Below the pieces are notes generated by a model. That model did not search any database. It was not told the origin of the DNA and saw only the letters and a program-made list of their open reading frames with translations. This document shows, piece after piece, positions 32,398 to 44,900 of a DNA stretch of 64,000 nucleotides (positions are counted from its first letter, which is position 1; the number at the start of each line of letters is the position of its first letter). Source of the DNA: Gremmenia infestans. Its lineage: Eukaryota > Ascomycota > Leotiomycetes > Helotiales > Hamatocanthoscyphaceae. The stretch is from the NCBI GenBank assembly GCA_032629725.1, contig JAFEVB010000002.1, forward strand, positions 1,302,001 through 1,366,000, in the 5' to 3' direction. The position numbers and the translations under genes are program-made.

Positions 32398-34270
32398 TGT
32401 GCCGATGTTAGAATAAAGGGCCTGTCTATTTGAGGGTTAGAGAGCTTTGTTTTGAAAGAGCGTCGGTGTTTGTTTTTGACAGAATGTGGAAGTAGAAGAA
32501 GCTGGAGGACATGCGAGAGATGTATATATAATAACGTACCTTGGAAATTGTTGGTGGAGGAGGAGGTGGGCTATGAAAGAAGGTGGAAGTGGAAGAGGAG
32601 ATGTGGTGTCTTTGTTGTATGGCGGCTTAGAGATAATCCCTGTCGTCCGTCGCTAAATTTATCACTGATGCCCCTGCAGGTGGCGCTGATTACCAGATTA
32701 GCCGTTTCGAGCCTACGATAAGAGAGAACAGAACAGAGTGTCTTCTAAAGCTGGCGCTACGTTAAGAAGATGCGCCTTGTCTTCAGGAAGAGGCTCGGCT
32801 TGTGGAGTTATCGAATGTGTCAAGTTTGCTTTTGTAAATATAGTTTGTTTCCTCTTATAATCCTGCAAAACTATCGAGTACAACTTGCGCTCCTTGGATC
32901 CTCAAACTCTTCCCCTAAATTCACATCCAAAAGGACAACATGCTCTTTTACAGCTCCCTTGTACGAAGTACCACAAGACCATCGCCCAAAACGATCTTAC
33001 CACCACCGGTAGAGGAATGTCCGATATCAATGTAGCACGCGGCTGATGTGATGCATGGGCATTTTATATCAAAACCCTCTATTCCTCACAGAGGCAATCG
33101 TGTCAACGCCAAGGCTCCGAATCTTAATGACTGCCTCCTGGCATCTAGATAAACTAGAAGGTTTTGGTAGCAGAGTATCTGACAATCGCAGCGACCTTAT
33201 CGCCTCTTCTTATTCTATGCTTCTGCTTTAATAGTAATCAAGAAATCAAAGAGCGTTTGATTTCCAATCAAATTAACTGTCGGCGCTTATACTTGGGCTC
33301 TTCTCTCATAATCCTTCAAGATGATGGATGACCCAGTGGCAAGATCAAGTTGCTAAGCCACTGTGGTTCATGTCTCAAGACGTACAGGAAGAGGAAGGGA
33401 AGCCTGGTGCTTCATATGCACCGCAAACCGTCTTTATACCATGGGAACATACAGCGTCAGGATTCGAGATGATGATTGAATGCAAGTGAGAAGGAGCACT
33501 GTTTCAGCTTCGTTCGTTCGTTTGTAAAGTTTCGAGGTTCATCCCAAGATTTACAACTGAGCTCTCAGCTCTCATGGAAGTTTCTTCTAACAAGCTTAGT
33601 CTGGCCTCATTCAGGAGATGATACTTTTGCCCAAAGAATGGACAGCGCGAAACAGGTTCTCCACATTACAAATCAAAGTAGAAATCAGCAAGAAAAAGAC
33701 AAGAGCCAAAGCTTGCAGTTTAATGAACGAAGCACTTAAAGTCATTCTGCTTCATTTCAAGTACTCTGAGGAATCTCAAGAATAATGTGTGGGGTGTTTG
33801 CGCCCAAAGCAGAGAAGCAGAGACGAAAGCACGTGTAAGATGGCACAAGCATTGTCTGGTGATATGCAATAAATTCACATAAACAGTGAGACAAACTCTT
33901 CTCTATGCAAATTCAAATTCATCATTCACCTAGTCTCGCAAAACCAGACGAGTGTTAGAGCTATGTCGACAATGAAGGGATTTGGCGACGCGCCGAAGCG
34001 AGAGGTCGCGACTTCCCTATGGATATATGAGGTAAGTAGGTACTTCTAGAGTGCGCCTACCACCTCTAACTCAAAGGCTGCGGCCTTGCAGTCGTTCCTT
34101 CTTTCTCTGTTCTTCTCAGTCTCCAGATGACTTCCCAACGTCTGATTGACTGAACGCACCCGCAACCACAACCGCATGGGACGAGTTGCTTCGGACATTC
34201 TACCCCTTCAGACGACTCTCATTTTCTATCAAAAGTCTCTTGGCCTTATCCAAGAGTAATAGCATGGATA
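32398..34270. other. 1.9-kb region between PDI1 and the disordered-protein gene
   Basis: Includes the PDI1 promoter/leader (32398 to about 32700) and the upstream region of the plus-strand gene. A CACGTG box lies at 33830-33835. An ATG at 33963 opens 23 codons ending at a perfect GTAAGT donor (34032); a CAG acceptor follows near 34092. This may be an upstream coding exon, an upstream ORF or a 5' leader exon. Frames at 32770-33012 and 33476-33739 lack support. Confidence 0.4.
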
Positions 34271-37200
34271 ATGGACGCTCTTGCGGGTCCTAACGCTTTG
34301 AGGGACCGCGATCGAGTGCCCAGCAGCAGCAATACTACCTCGACAGGCTCCACGGTCGTTCGTCGACCCGCCAGTCAGCGAGATCTGCGTGATGGTGCTT
34401 CCATTGGACTGGCAGAGACTCAGTCTCCTGCCAATATTCCAAAGGCATTTGAGGGCATGCTGAGGAATTCGACCGAGACTGGAGATATCGGGATATTCTC
34501 CATCAAACCCTCGCACCTACCGCCATCTCTTAACACTTCACGTCGCGTCACGAGCTACAACGAACCTGGAATGCCGCGTCAGAGCTTCCAGCCTTATGGA
34601 GTACCAGCTGGCATGGACGACAGGAGACGTCTGCCATCCTACAATCGAGATACCACATCACAGTTGATCTCCATGTATGAAGGCCCCAGCCGAAATTCAA
34701 GTCGGCCCTTCGAAGACCCCGACTACAGATCATATTCCATGACCCAAGCATCCTCACAGACTCTCTCCAATCACCGGTCATACACAAGCCTTCGAAGTCA
34801 GCCTGAGGGCAATGCCCTTCTGCAGCGCCCCAGATCCCCCTTTGCGTATCCAACGCGTCTTCGCAGACCCGGATTTCGACCATCTTCCCCAGCATTGACA
34901 GACGGAGGCGGGGTTGATTACAGACGCCGTGCTGAGATTGATCGATCGCCATATGTAAGTGTTTCATAGACCAGGGTCATCTCTCACGTCTTGATTGCCC
35001 TGCCATAATACAGTCTGTTATATTTACAACGCCAATGAGTACGTGCCGCTAGCTTATGGTTGCTGACCTTCAATGTTTAGGGAAATCACAATACATCTTC
35101 GCCATCGTCTCTGTATGCTCACAAGCGAGTTCCTCCTCCTTTATCAACGCGCCCTGAATTTAACAGGTCGACACCTTCACTCTTGAACCAGGCATCGCCA
35201 ACAAGACGTTCCTCCACTCCACTTGTCCACCCAACCAATACAAATTCAAGTATTGATTACCCTCGGAGGAATGGCCCAGCATCTATCAATACATCCCCTG
35301 CACGAAGTACCCTCAGTCTCACATCTACTGTAAATCTCCGCCCGGGAAATCAGCCCGCATCAACCACTACAACTCCAGGGAAAGTCACGACTCCCTTGTA
35401 CTATGACTATACCGAAGAATTCGATGTTGAAGATTACAGTCCACCAAGGACAAGGGCGCCACCACCTCAGTTTCAAATCGAGACATCAATTTCCGAGGAC
35501 CGGCCCACGGCCATGGAACAACTGATATCTCCCAATTCTAATTCTCGCGAAGCAATACGAAGGCTCGGCGATGGCTATCGAACATCATCATCAGCAGAAT
35601 CAATCCGGCAAAGACGTACTGAAGCTATTCCGGGGTTGGAGCCAGGCTTTTTTAATGGCCGAAATCAATGGCCGGTCAGAAAGGAGAGTCTTCCTCCGCC
35701 GAGTCCAAACAAGCAAGGCCCTGTTAAACAAGTTCAGCCTAAAGATGATAAGTTGATGAGGGAAAGTTTCCGGCTTTCAACGCTGGGTTCTGGGGCCCAG
35801 GAACTAAACAGTCACGTTGCGGAAGTATTTGGCCTTCCACCATCTGAATCATTTGTGCTGCTGGGCCCCAAGAAAACTGAACTTACTGAGTCAGGCGGTC
35901 AAGTTGATGGAACTTCTACTATACGGCTGGATGTAGGACGTTATATCCAGCAATCTTCGCAGAGCTCATATCTAGAGCCATCAATGTCCAGGGATCCTCA
36001 TGAAGCCCAACAAATTTCACCTTTCGATGATGTTGCTCATAGCAAAAGAGAAAGGGACATAGAACATAACGGCACGGACCAAGACAATCCCGAGAATCTA
36101 GCGAGGCTATCTACATCTCTCCCCCCCAGAATTGACCCTGGACGACGTCGGCGGAATGACAAGGAAAAGAGGGCTTCGTCTCTTGACTTCACTTCTGCCC
36201 GTACAAAACGTCCAAGATCGAGTGGTTTCAACTCAGTCGATACAGGTCTCACTGAGCTTGCGGAACTCATATCGAATTTGGCAAACGCTGTTAGAACAGA
36301 AAGCCCCGAAAACAAAGTCGACATTGCAGCTGGGCCATCTTGGCAGAACACTGGACCTTTACCAACTATTCCAGACCCATCTATATTGCGCAAAGTATCT
36401 TCTGACAATGAATCAGCACCTTCAACGTCATCTCTCGATCAACAGCGACACGACAACTCTGGGGCAAATACTGAGCGTCCAGAATTGAAGCAAATTCCTG
36501 TGGAACGCGGGCGAAGACCGAATGTACAGCAAGATGTTGGTTTGGGAGATATGCCAGACTTCAGCCATCAGATCTCAAGGAGAGTTTTTCCCGGTAATAG
36601 ATCTCCCATACTTGCACCAAAGCCTATTTCACCTGCGAGGCAATTGAAATTGAAGAACAGTGTTCCGCAGCTCATGAAAGCCCTTCCCCCGCTTCCACCA
36701 TATCCGACAATTCAAGCTGTCTCTCCATCTGAGCGCATGACATCTGAGCCCGATCTACTTTTTCACCCCTCCACGCCTCATACTGGACACGAAGGTGCAC
36801 AAACTCGTGATCCTCCTTCTGTCCCAGAGCCTAATATGTCTTCAGAGTCTACACCTCAACAACGCGATTGGATGACGACTCTTGGAAGTGCGAAATCTCT
36901 CCCGACCATACCTCGTGAGAAGACAAGTCTTAAGGAAAGTTCAGCATTACCTCCATCGCCACCTAGAATGAAGCTCAAGGTTCGTAGCACTGTTTTAGGA
37001 TCAGAGTCTGCGAGCTCAGAAGAGAATCCCCTCAAGCTAGAACAGAGCCATCGAGCGGATCAAGACGGGAAGCCAGGAGGCATCAATCTGCCAAAATTCA
37101 AGCTGAGAATCACCAGAGCTTCAAACTCATCACAGGGGACAGTAAGAATCAATAGAGATTCCAGGGACTTAAAACGTCTCGCCGGCCTGCGAAACCCAAA

Positions 37201-37777
37201 AGACTTTTTCACCCCTGCTGCTGGCATCGACAACAGTTTTCATCAAGTTAGTCGGCAGATTCATACCCGGAAATCAAGTGGGAATAGTAGTCATGGCACA
37301 ATAGGAAGTGGCTCAGCAGCAATCTCAAACCAGGGTTCTGCAAATGAAGATGGGCCCGAAAGTGTTACATCGGCTCAGCTTCCAAAGACCAATCAATTGA
37401 ACCCATCAGATGTGCGTAGCTTCTTCTCAGATGCTAGCTCAAATATGCAAGGTCGTCACTCTTTGCGGAAAAGGCTATCCAACTTCAGGGCTCGCATTGT
37501 AGTTCCATACTCATCAAGAGCTGTTGCTCAATCCCTGGAGGACATTCCTTTAAGGGGTCAAATCGGTCCAGAGGTCCCCAGATCCCCCGTTTCTCGATCT
37601 GTTCCAAATTTGCGAGGCAGGCAGTCCAGCAGGACGGAGGATCCACCTCTGCGAAACTCGACAGGTCGACAAATGCGGCGGAATTTGAGGGAGAAGCTAT
37701 TACGATGGCTCAAAGAGACACGATCGGCAATCGCCGCTCGTGTGAGACCGCGAACCTCCGCTGCGGAGGAAAGATGA
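34271..37777 (+). CDS. Large intrinsically disordered protein, function unknown
   Basis: Exons 34271-34954 and 35081-37777 give 1126 aa. The sequence is dominated by Ser, Pro, Arg and Thr, with short motifs such as PPPLSTRPEF, SLPPPSPNK and KALPPLPPYPT that could bind SH3 domains. There is no globular domain I can name. A modestly ordered helix near 375-390 (GLTELAELISNLANAV) and a basic amphipathic C-terminus (about 1090-1126, MRRNLREKLLRWLKETRSAI) are the best candidates for interaction or membrane contact. The frame upstream of the chosen ATG stays open back to about 34150, so translation may begin in an earlier exon (see the ATG at 33963). Conserved reading over 2.7 kb makes it a real gene, but its role is unknown. 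Confidence 0.75.
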
Positions 37778-38817
37778 TGATAAAGTGTAGTTCCGTGAAG
37801 AATAAGGATGGCCCAGATGAGCAAATTGTGTTGCTACACCATGTTGGCTTTGAGGTCATTGGTATTGCGATGAAGTGTTCTCTGGGTTTTAATTCGCTAT
37901 TTTGGACCTGTCATGTTAATAGAGCCTTAGCCTTGTGGGTTACGTGGTGCTAGGAATTGCTGGGTGACAGATGCAGACTTAGCGGGCGCTTCGGTCCCAG
38001 AGTTTTAGATGGCTGGAACGTAGCAATCAAAATCTCTTTACATCATCGTCAGCTTTTTGATGGAGAAGCTTCGGGTTTGCTCATTCGAGAAGACCGCAAA
38101 GTTGAGTGCTATCGACCTGGAGGACCCCGAGCACATGGTGACTGTAGAAAGCGGTAGACATGCTTCACTTCTTCAAACAACTTCCGAAGCAATGTGGCAA
38201 CCCGGCAGGTATGTAATCTAACAGTATTATCTGGATCTTGGATCTGATGACTGAGATTATGATGTTTGATCGACTCCGGCTCGCTCCCGAAATCCCTAGA
38301 CCCTAGAGAAACTACGCTACCACTATGTAAGCGTTTAGGCCAAGCTTCTGCTGACAGCGGCATGAGCATGTACCCAAAGAGGTACTCGCTGTGCGAAGTT
38401 TCCCACCAATTAGTAGTGTATATCTCAATAATAATGGGGTTTATTATGGGGAAACCTGGGGCCCCACATTCTGGAAGATACCTTGAAGGATCGATTTTCT
38501 GAAGTTAGGTAGGTTTTTAGGGAGATGGTGATGAAAGATGAATAGTATGGATGGATGACGGGGTACATGTAGTTTAATGGCATAGTGAGTAGTCTTGAAA
38601 TTAGGGGCACTGAAGGTTTGCATAAGATGTAGAAGACCCATGGTGATCAATAAACTCTTATAAAAAATACTGAAATTCGCATTAAAACTTCTTATTACGC
38701 TGCAAACACTCACGTCTATTTGCATCGAACCTAGCGTTCCACCTGCAAAGTGTATTCATTGAGTTCTCAGAATCTTGACATATCACGACCATACCAAGCT
38801 CGCCTTATACCGCAACC
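37778..38817. other. Intergenic region between two orphan genes
   Basis: About 1 kb downstream of the disordered-protein gene. Short frames on both strands overlap each other and show no domain. It contains the presumed promoter of the 220-aa orphan. Confidence 0.5.
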
Positions 38818-39551
38818 ATGCGTACATCGACGTTGAAAGGTTCTAAATCACCAAGACGCGACATCTTGGAAAAAGCACTTGAAAGTATCTCATGTGTTGA
38901 TTTCGCCGATGCACCACTAGCTTCGTCTGCTTATACAACAATGGTAGACGGGTACCCAAGACCAGCTGTGACTGTGAACGAGCTGTCACAGCTATCGATA
39001 ACGGGCACGCCATCGAGAAGATCATCAGGATTGAGATTCAGTCCGTTCAGGAATCGTTCTAGAGGGAGTTCGTCTGGAAGCGATACGCATGAACCAAGCA
39101 TCGGTGAGGCTGCCGCCAGTCCCAAGACTATATTTCGTGGTACGTCTTGGGGCGTGAAGAGGATATCTGTGCATGTGCCTGAGGATGCTATCGACGACGA
39201 GGACCAAGACAGTCCTGCTATATCTCCACCTTCACCAGATAGTGATGGCCCAGAGCGTCGAGAATCGCTGCTGAGGCGGTGTTCGGATTGGCTTTTGAAG
39301 AGGGATAAATGTCAGGTCATGGAAGGTGTCGAGGGACTAGAGTGGACTTGTGAATGCGATGATCGGCTCGTTACAGATGTGAGTGCTCCTAAGCTGTAAA
39401 GAGTGTGTAACTAAACAACTATACAAAGATGATACTAAAATCACCATAGCAGTGCCAGAACACGAAAGCTCTCTACGAGGAGCAAGAACAAATCCGCGCA
39501 GACCACCTTCGAAGCATCGGTTTCACAAAGCCACTAAACTATTCGCAATAG
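38818..39551 (+). CDS. Conserved-looking orphan protein, 220 aa
   Basis: Exons 38818-39378 and 39450-39551. The first exon ends at GTGAGT. The second gives CQNTKALYEEQEQIRADHL and then RSIGFTKPLNYSQ before a TAG, which reads like a genuine conserved tail, so the open frame running into the intron (stop at 39399) is not the real end. The middle is Ser/Arg-rich (SPFRNRSRGSSSGSD) and acidic, with a short ordered segment RRCSDWLLKRDKC. The acceptor region is ATAGCAG, a NAGNAG arrangement that can add or skip one Gln. No family is recognised. It is convergent with MON1, with 43 bp between stops. Confidence 0.7.
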
Positions 39552-39594
39552 TCGCAGAAAGTCCAACGGACTTGCCATTCGTTTTTAGTAGACT

Positions 39595-41755
39595 CTAGAA
39601 TACAGCTCCGCCGATTATGAAGACTCTTTCTTCCTCGCGCTTTACCCATTGGATGACCTTGTTTGCGCCTTGGGCGAGGCCTGCCCGCGATGCATTGGGG
39701 CCGGCTACGCAGTAGAATTCGAACAGAGGGGTTGTCCACACTAGGGAGATACTGTCGCGGGCGACGCAGTGGAGGACTTTGACGTGAGAATGTTTGGCGT
39801 GGGTTGAGGCATGGAGGTTATGATATAAGCTCATCAGTCTGGTATTATCTGTTAGTGATTGGAGCTAGGATATTCCATAGTATACTTAGACTATTTTAAA
39901 TGAAGAGATGACATGAACTTACTTCCGCCGAGCAAGAAGACTGCTGAAATCGGGGGAGAACGACGGCATCATGAACTGAACATTCGCACGTGACTTATAA
40001 AGGAAATGCCTTAATTGCGTCCCTGGCACAATGTCTGCTGTACTAGGTCGTCCTTGCCGCACAGCAGTTTTGATGATATCCATACTTCCATTTCTTTCCA
40101 ATTGTGCGACTACGTCGTCTCGCATCTGCTTGAGCTCGTAAAAACTTTCCTTGTCGGTGCTGATCAGAAGGATTGCTATTTCATCTTCTGGGCTGCTTCC
40201 TGCGGTTGAAGGTCTTTGGTCGGATGACGATTCCTCGCCGTCGTGAGCATTTATAAAGCTCACGTACATGTATAAATATCCTGTTTTGTTGAAACCTGGA
40301 AGGCATACGGGAATCCAATTTTCGCCTCCACCAGCCTTTACACTTCCAGCTTCAAACAACATGTTGAAGATCAGCGACAAATCACTGGGATGAAGTGAAT
40401 GGCGCTTTGGTCTGATGACGCTGACGAGTCTCCCGCCAGCGACGACCAGGCCATAGAGAAGCTTCTCGGTTCGTGCTTTCAGAAGTGTATTGTTGATGGT
40501 GTGACGCTGTGATTTCCGGATTTTCAAGCATTCTAGAGCAGACAGGAGGGCTGACGGAGATCCTTTCGTGAAACTATCTGCAAGAGATGATAGTAAAGTC
40601 TCGGTGCCTTCCAGAGGTCTGCGAAGATCAGTATTTGGCCGATTCGTGAACAGCTGGGTCAGGGTCGGTAAGGTCAATGTAGATAGAATTTGCATATACA
40701 AAGCCTCCAACTGAGCCCGAAGCTGGGAATCGCTTTCTCTAAGCTTGCTTATAGCTACGAAGTAGAGAGGTCCTTCTATCGCTACCACAAACCTTGTATC
40801 ACCGGCAGTAAATCCCATCAAGGGATCCTTCCCGTCCTGGAAGAAAGAAATGATGGTCTGAATGATTCCAATATAGCCGTTGATGAGATTCTGATCACCA
40901 TGTCTGCTGTAGATAGGCTTGCCCGCTGATGACAAGATCAGATAATGCTTGAGCTTTCCTTTCCATTGTAGCAAGACTTGCTCTGAGATCAAATATTAGC
41001 ATGCTGGTCTACGAGTGGGGAAATAACACACCTTCATTACCACCTTTAATATCCACAGCCTCTACTTCGTCGAATTCGTGGTCAAAATTAAGCAATGCAT
41101 TATCTTCGTAGTCGATTGTCTCAAATGGGTTAACATTATCTGCTTGAGAACTGAGTAGCTTCCATGCTGGGCTTTGCGAATTGAGACCCTCATCTAACAG
41201 ACTCGCAAGATCACCATTTGCCCTGAGTGTCGGCGCATAACTCATCAAACTTGTACTATCGTCGAATTCGCTCCCATTTTGGCTGACTTTCCTGCTTGAT
41301 GGGGTGCTTGTTCCGCCAGATATCCCGTGCCCCGCCTCTGATACCGATCGACTCCCTGGCGTTGGGAATGTCCCTCTCGATCCATCTGGGAAGGAGAGAG
41401 TCTGTATATCTACAGAGGAGACCGCAGTGGTAGGTTTCGATTGGAAAGCAGGTCGTTTTCTTGGAGATAGTGGGGTAGTTGGGCGGTCCCCGAGGAGTGA
41501 GGTTCTTGGAGGAAGAGGAGGCCGTTGTTCGTGTCCTTCAAGGGTTGTAGCATCGTCTTTCTGGGGTGTGATGGTTGCCGTGGATTCCTCCCAGTCTGCA
41601 TGTGTTCTATGCTTGGGAGCTTCGTTCTCGCCATCATGTGTCATTGTTGCAGTAATTCCATCATCCTCCGCAGCCGTCGCCGTCGGCGCTGTATCAATTG
41701 TCGCGTATAGTCGGTCATGAGAAGAAAATTTGCGTTGATCCGAAGAGTGTCTCAT
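39595..41755 (-). CDS. MON1: Vacuolar fusion protein MON1
   Basis: With CCZ1 it forms the guanine nucleotide exchange factor for the Rab7/Ypt7 GTPase, driving endosome-to-vacuole maturation and autophagosome fusion. Exons 41755-41032, 40982-39923 and 39838-39595 give 675 aa. The N-terminal about 230 residues are disordered. The conserved Mon1 body then begins at WKGKLKHYLILSSAGKPIYS (first longin domain), continues through MGFTAGDTRFVVAIEGPLYF and CLPGFNKTGYLYMYVSF, and ends with LARRKLMSLYHNLH across the last intron and HSHVKVLHCV. The start is the first ATG. It is divergent from DOP1, 231 bp apart, so they share a promoter; both act in endosome/Golgi membrane traffic. Confidence 0.94.
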
Positions 41756-41986
41756 AAAGTCCCAGCAGGGAAAGAAGAAGAATTCGGGGGTTGAAGATCT
41801 TCTGCCCTTCTATATATTGTCGTCGACAGGGGGTGCTAGAGCTTGGCTTAGCGAACCTCAAAAGAAGTCCTACGCAAAGAGGCCACGCAATGCAAGGCAC
41901 CAACTACTTTCCTGCAATTCTACAGAAATAAAAGCAGAGACTCGATATGCTTTGGATTTCTGCATCTGCGACGCCCTGCAAAAACC

Positions 41987-44900
41987 ATGGCCCCCCTTGA
42001 GGCGAGCTCCAGGCGGCAGTCTGCGTCCCCTACCAGCTCCGGGAGGGCATCCCCAATACCAACATCTAGAAAATGGACGACAGGTAGAGCTCCAAGCATT
42101 GCTTTGTAAGGTTCCTTTTAGAATACTAATATCCAATATTAGACGAACCTCCACATAAAGACAAAGCCTTCCGCAGATATGCGTCTGGGGTCGACCGTTC
42201 CCTGTCGTTGTTCGACACGACCCTTCAGGAATGGGCGGATTACATTTCGTTTCTGGGCCGCTTATTGAAGGTTTGTCGCTTTAACATGTTTCTTGGAATG
42301 AAGTTATTGATTTTTCTTAATAGTCCCTCCAAGCACATCCTACAACCACTGTTGCAGTTCCGTCCAAAGCAATAGTCGCAAAGCGTCTGGCTCAGTGCTT
42401 GAATCCCTCCCTCCCCTCCGGCGTACACCAGAAGGCTCTCGAAGTTTACGCATACATATTCTCAATGATTGGAAATGATGCTCTTTCTAGAGATCTGCCC
42501 CTCTATCTTCCTGGGCTGTCGTCTACGCTCTCATTCGCATCCCTTTCCGTCCGAACCCCATTCCTTGACCTCCTCGAGAAATACCTCCTCAGACTCGATG
42601 GACGAGCGCTTCGTCCTGCCTTGAAAGCTATCATTCTTTCCTTGCTACCAGGACTAGAAGAAGAAACAAGTGAGGACTTTGAGCGGACCTTGAAGCTTCT
42701 AGACGGATTCAAGCATGCTGTCAGACCCGCAAACGGAGAAGAGCTCGAGGAAAACCATAACGGTGGTGATGGATACTTTTGGCAGTGCTTCTTTCTGGCA
42801 GCTATAACTAGCAATGGACGCCGTCTTGGTGCACTGGCATATATGGTTCGCAGTCTGCCGAAACTTGGTCAACCTACCCCCTACAACGCGGCAACCAATA
42901 CTGCCAATGGATCACATAAGGGGGAAGGGGCTTCAAGTTCTGCACGCTTGTCTGAATTGGTAACGTCTCCTGAGCCTGGACTGCTTTTGAGATGTTTTGC
43001 TGCGGGCCTAGCCGACGAACAATTGTTAATTCAGCGAGGGTTTCTTGACCTGCTTGTAACGCATTTACCGCTACACGCTCACGTTCTACAAAACCGCGTC
43101 AAGACGGAAGATCTAGAACTTCTGATAATGGCTGCTGCTGGAGTAGTCGCCCGGAGAGAGATGAGCCTCAACAGACGACTGTGGACATGGCTTCTGGGCC
43201 CTGAGCCTGTTGGTAACGAGAATGAAGGTGGGCCAGACTCTCCGACATCTGTAACCGGAGATCCTTTGGAGGCACAGTCAGCATTGAGAACACGCTACTT
43301 TGAAGAATACGGATTGCGGCACTTAACAAAAGCCTTGCTAAAAATGATTGAACGAGAGGCCACAAATCCGGTCGACAGAGCGCGGCCTTTCCGAATCTGC
43401 CTTTCTCTCATGGATAGGTGGGAAATTGGGGGCCTTGTGGTCCCTACAATATTTTTGCCTATTGTGAATAGCGTTCGAAAGTACAAAGCCCAGGCGGCTA
43501 CCAAAAATGATTTCTCCGAAGTCCTTCGGAGTGCAAGCGTCTTCTTTGATGGGGTTGAGAGTGGTCTGATTTGGGGGGAGATTGTGGGATTAATCGCCCA
43601 AGCCATTGGGACCGGGAAAATTGCAGTCTCGGAGAGGATTGACAAGCTGACATTGGTCAATTTCACCATTGCTCATTTCAATGTGCGGGAAGAGGAAATG
43701 CTCGTGATACACGCCCCTTTAACAACTCTAACTATATTGGCTATGCTAGGGGACGCAAAGGCAAAGGCAGGCACCCAGCCAGGTGACCCCAATACCTCCG
43801 AGGACGTGTCGAGACTAGCTTTGAATACTGCGATGGATCTCATCGAACTGATTCCAGAGCGAGCCTTTCAAACACGGCCTTCGACGAGTCAGTCTGTCGC
43901 TACCACCCACGATGAGGAGGCGACGCGAAATCTAACTGATCTTGAGATGCTCCACAGCATCAAGAACTTTTACACTCAAGATCAAGGAAACCTCGATGCT
44001 GTCTCGCCCCCTTTTTCTTCACGCGACGTTTGTGAGCTTCTCTTGAGGGAAGCCGGCAGCATTACAAGTCATAGCTTGTCTAGTCCAGTGTCAAGTGCTG
44101 ATGCTGGAATGAAAACCAAGCTTTTAGTTTTGATGCTCGCAAAAGTCCCTAAAGTTGAAAGTCTAGATGTTGCACATATGCTTTCAGCCATGCATAGTAA
44201 ATTAGCTGTGCCTTCTCAGCTCCAGTTCGTAGACTTCACTTCCATCACCTCTCTTGCAACTACCCTTTATTCAGCAGCATACATTTCGGCGGCAGACCTG
44301 TCGAGCCTTGTAGGTCCTCTAGTGCGGTTAGCTTGGTCATACTTGTCGGCTTCGCAGCCAAAATATCATGTGGAGACAGTTCGAGGCCTTTGGCAACTAC
44401 AAACCAGTCTGTCCCTCTCAAATCGAGAGGTTGAAGCTGCGATCTGCTCTCTGATGGTGGAAAATGATATCAATGGTACATTTGCAAATCGCAATGCAGA
44501 CTCCGGCCGGATCTTTAGTATTCTGTGGACTCACACACTTCAAGACAATTCTGGCAATTTGGATCGCAGAGCATCAAAGCCGTCTAATGGCGAAACTAAG
44601 CGCCCAACCCGTGTGTCTGGAATCGAAAATTATGAGGTGATGCTCACCAGGCCATTATTCATACTTTTGGACGCACTCCTAGACGAGCAGACGCAGCTCT
44701 TTATGACGGTAAGAACATGGCTCCAAAGCCTTGTTGGTATTGACAAGTGAGTCACCTTTTGGTATATTGAGATTCAATATGCTAACTAATCTGAGGCTAT
44801 TCCATATCTTCGTCTCAAAATTCTCTGGCTTTGACTTCCTTCAGACGACATCGGTAAACAGTTCTCATTCCTTGGGGGTAGATGCACGCAGATACACCGA

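Noticed and set aside
38818..39399. 193-aa end for the orphan gene at the stop in the intron
   Set aside because: A GTGAGT donor at 39379 and the downstream conserved-looking tail show the frame is spliced before that stop.
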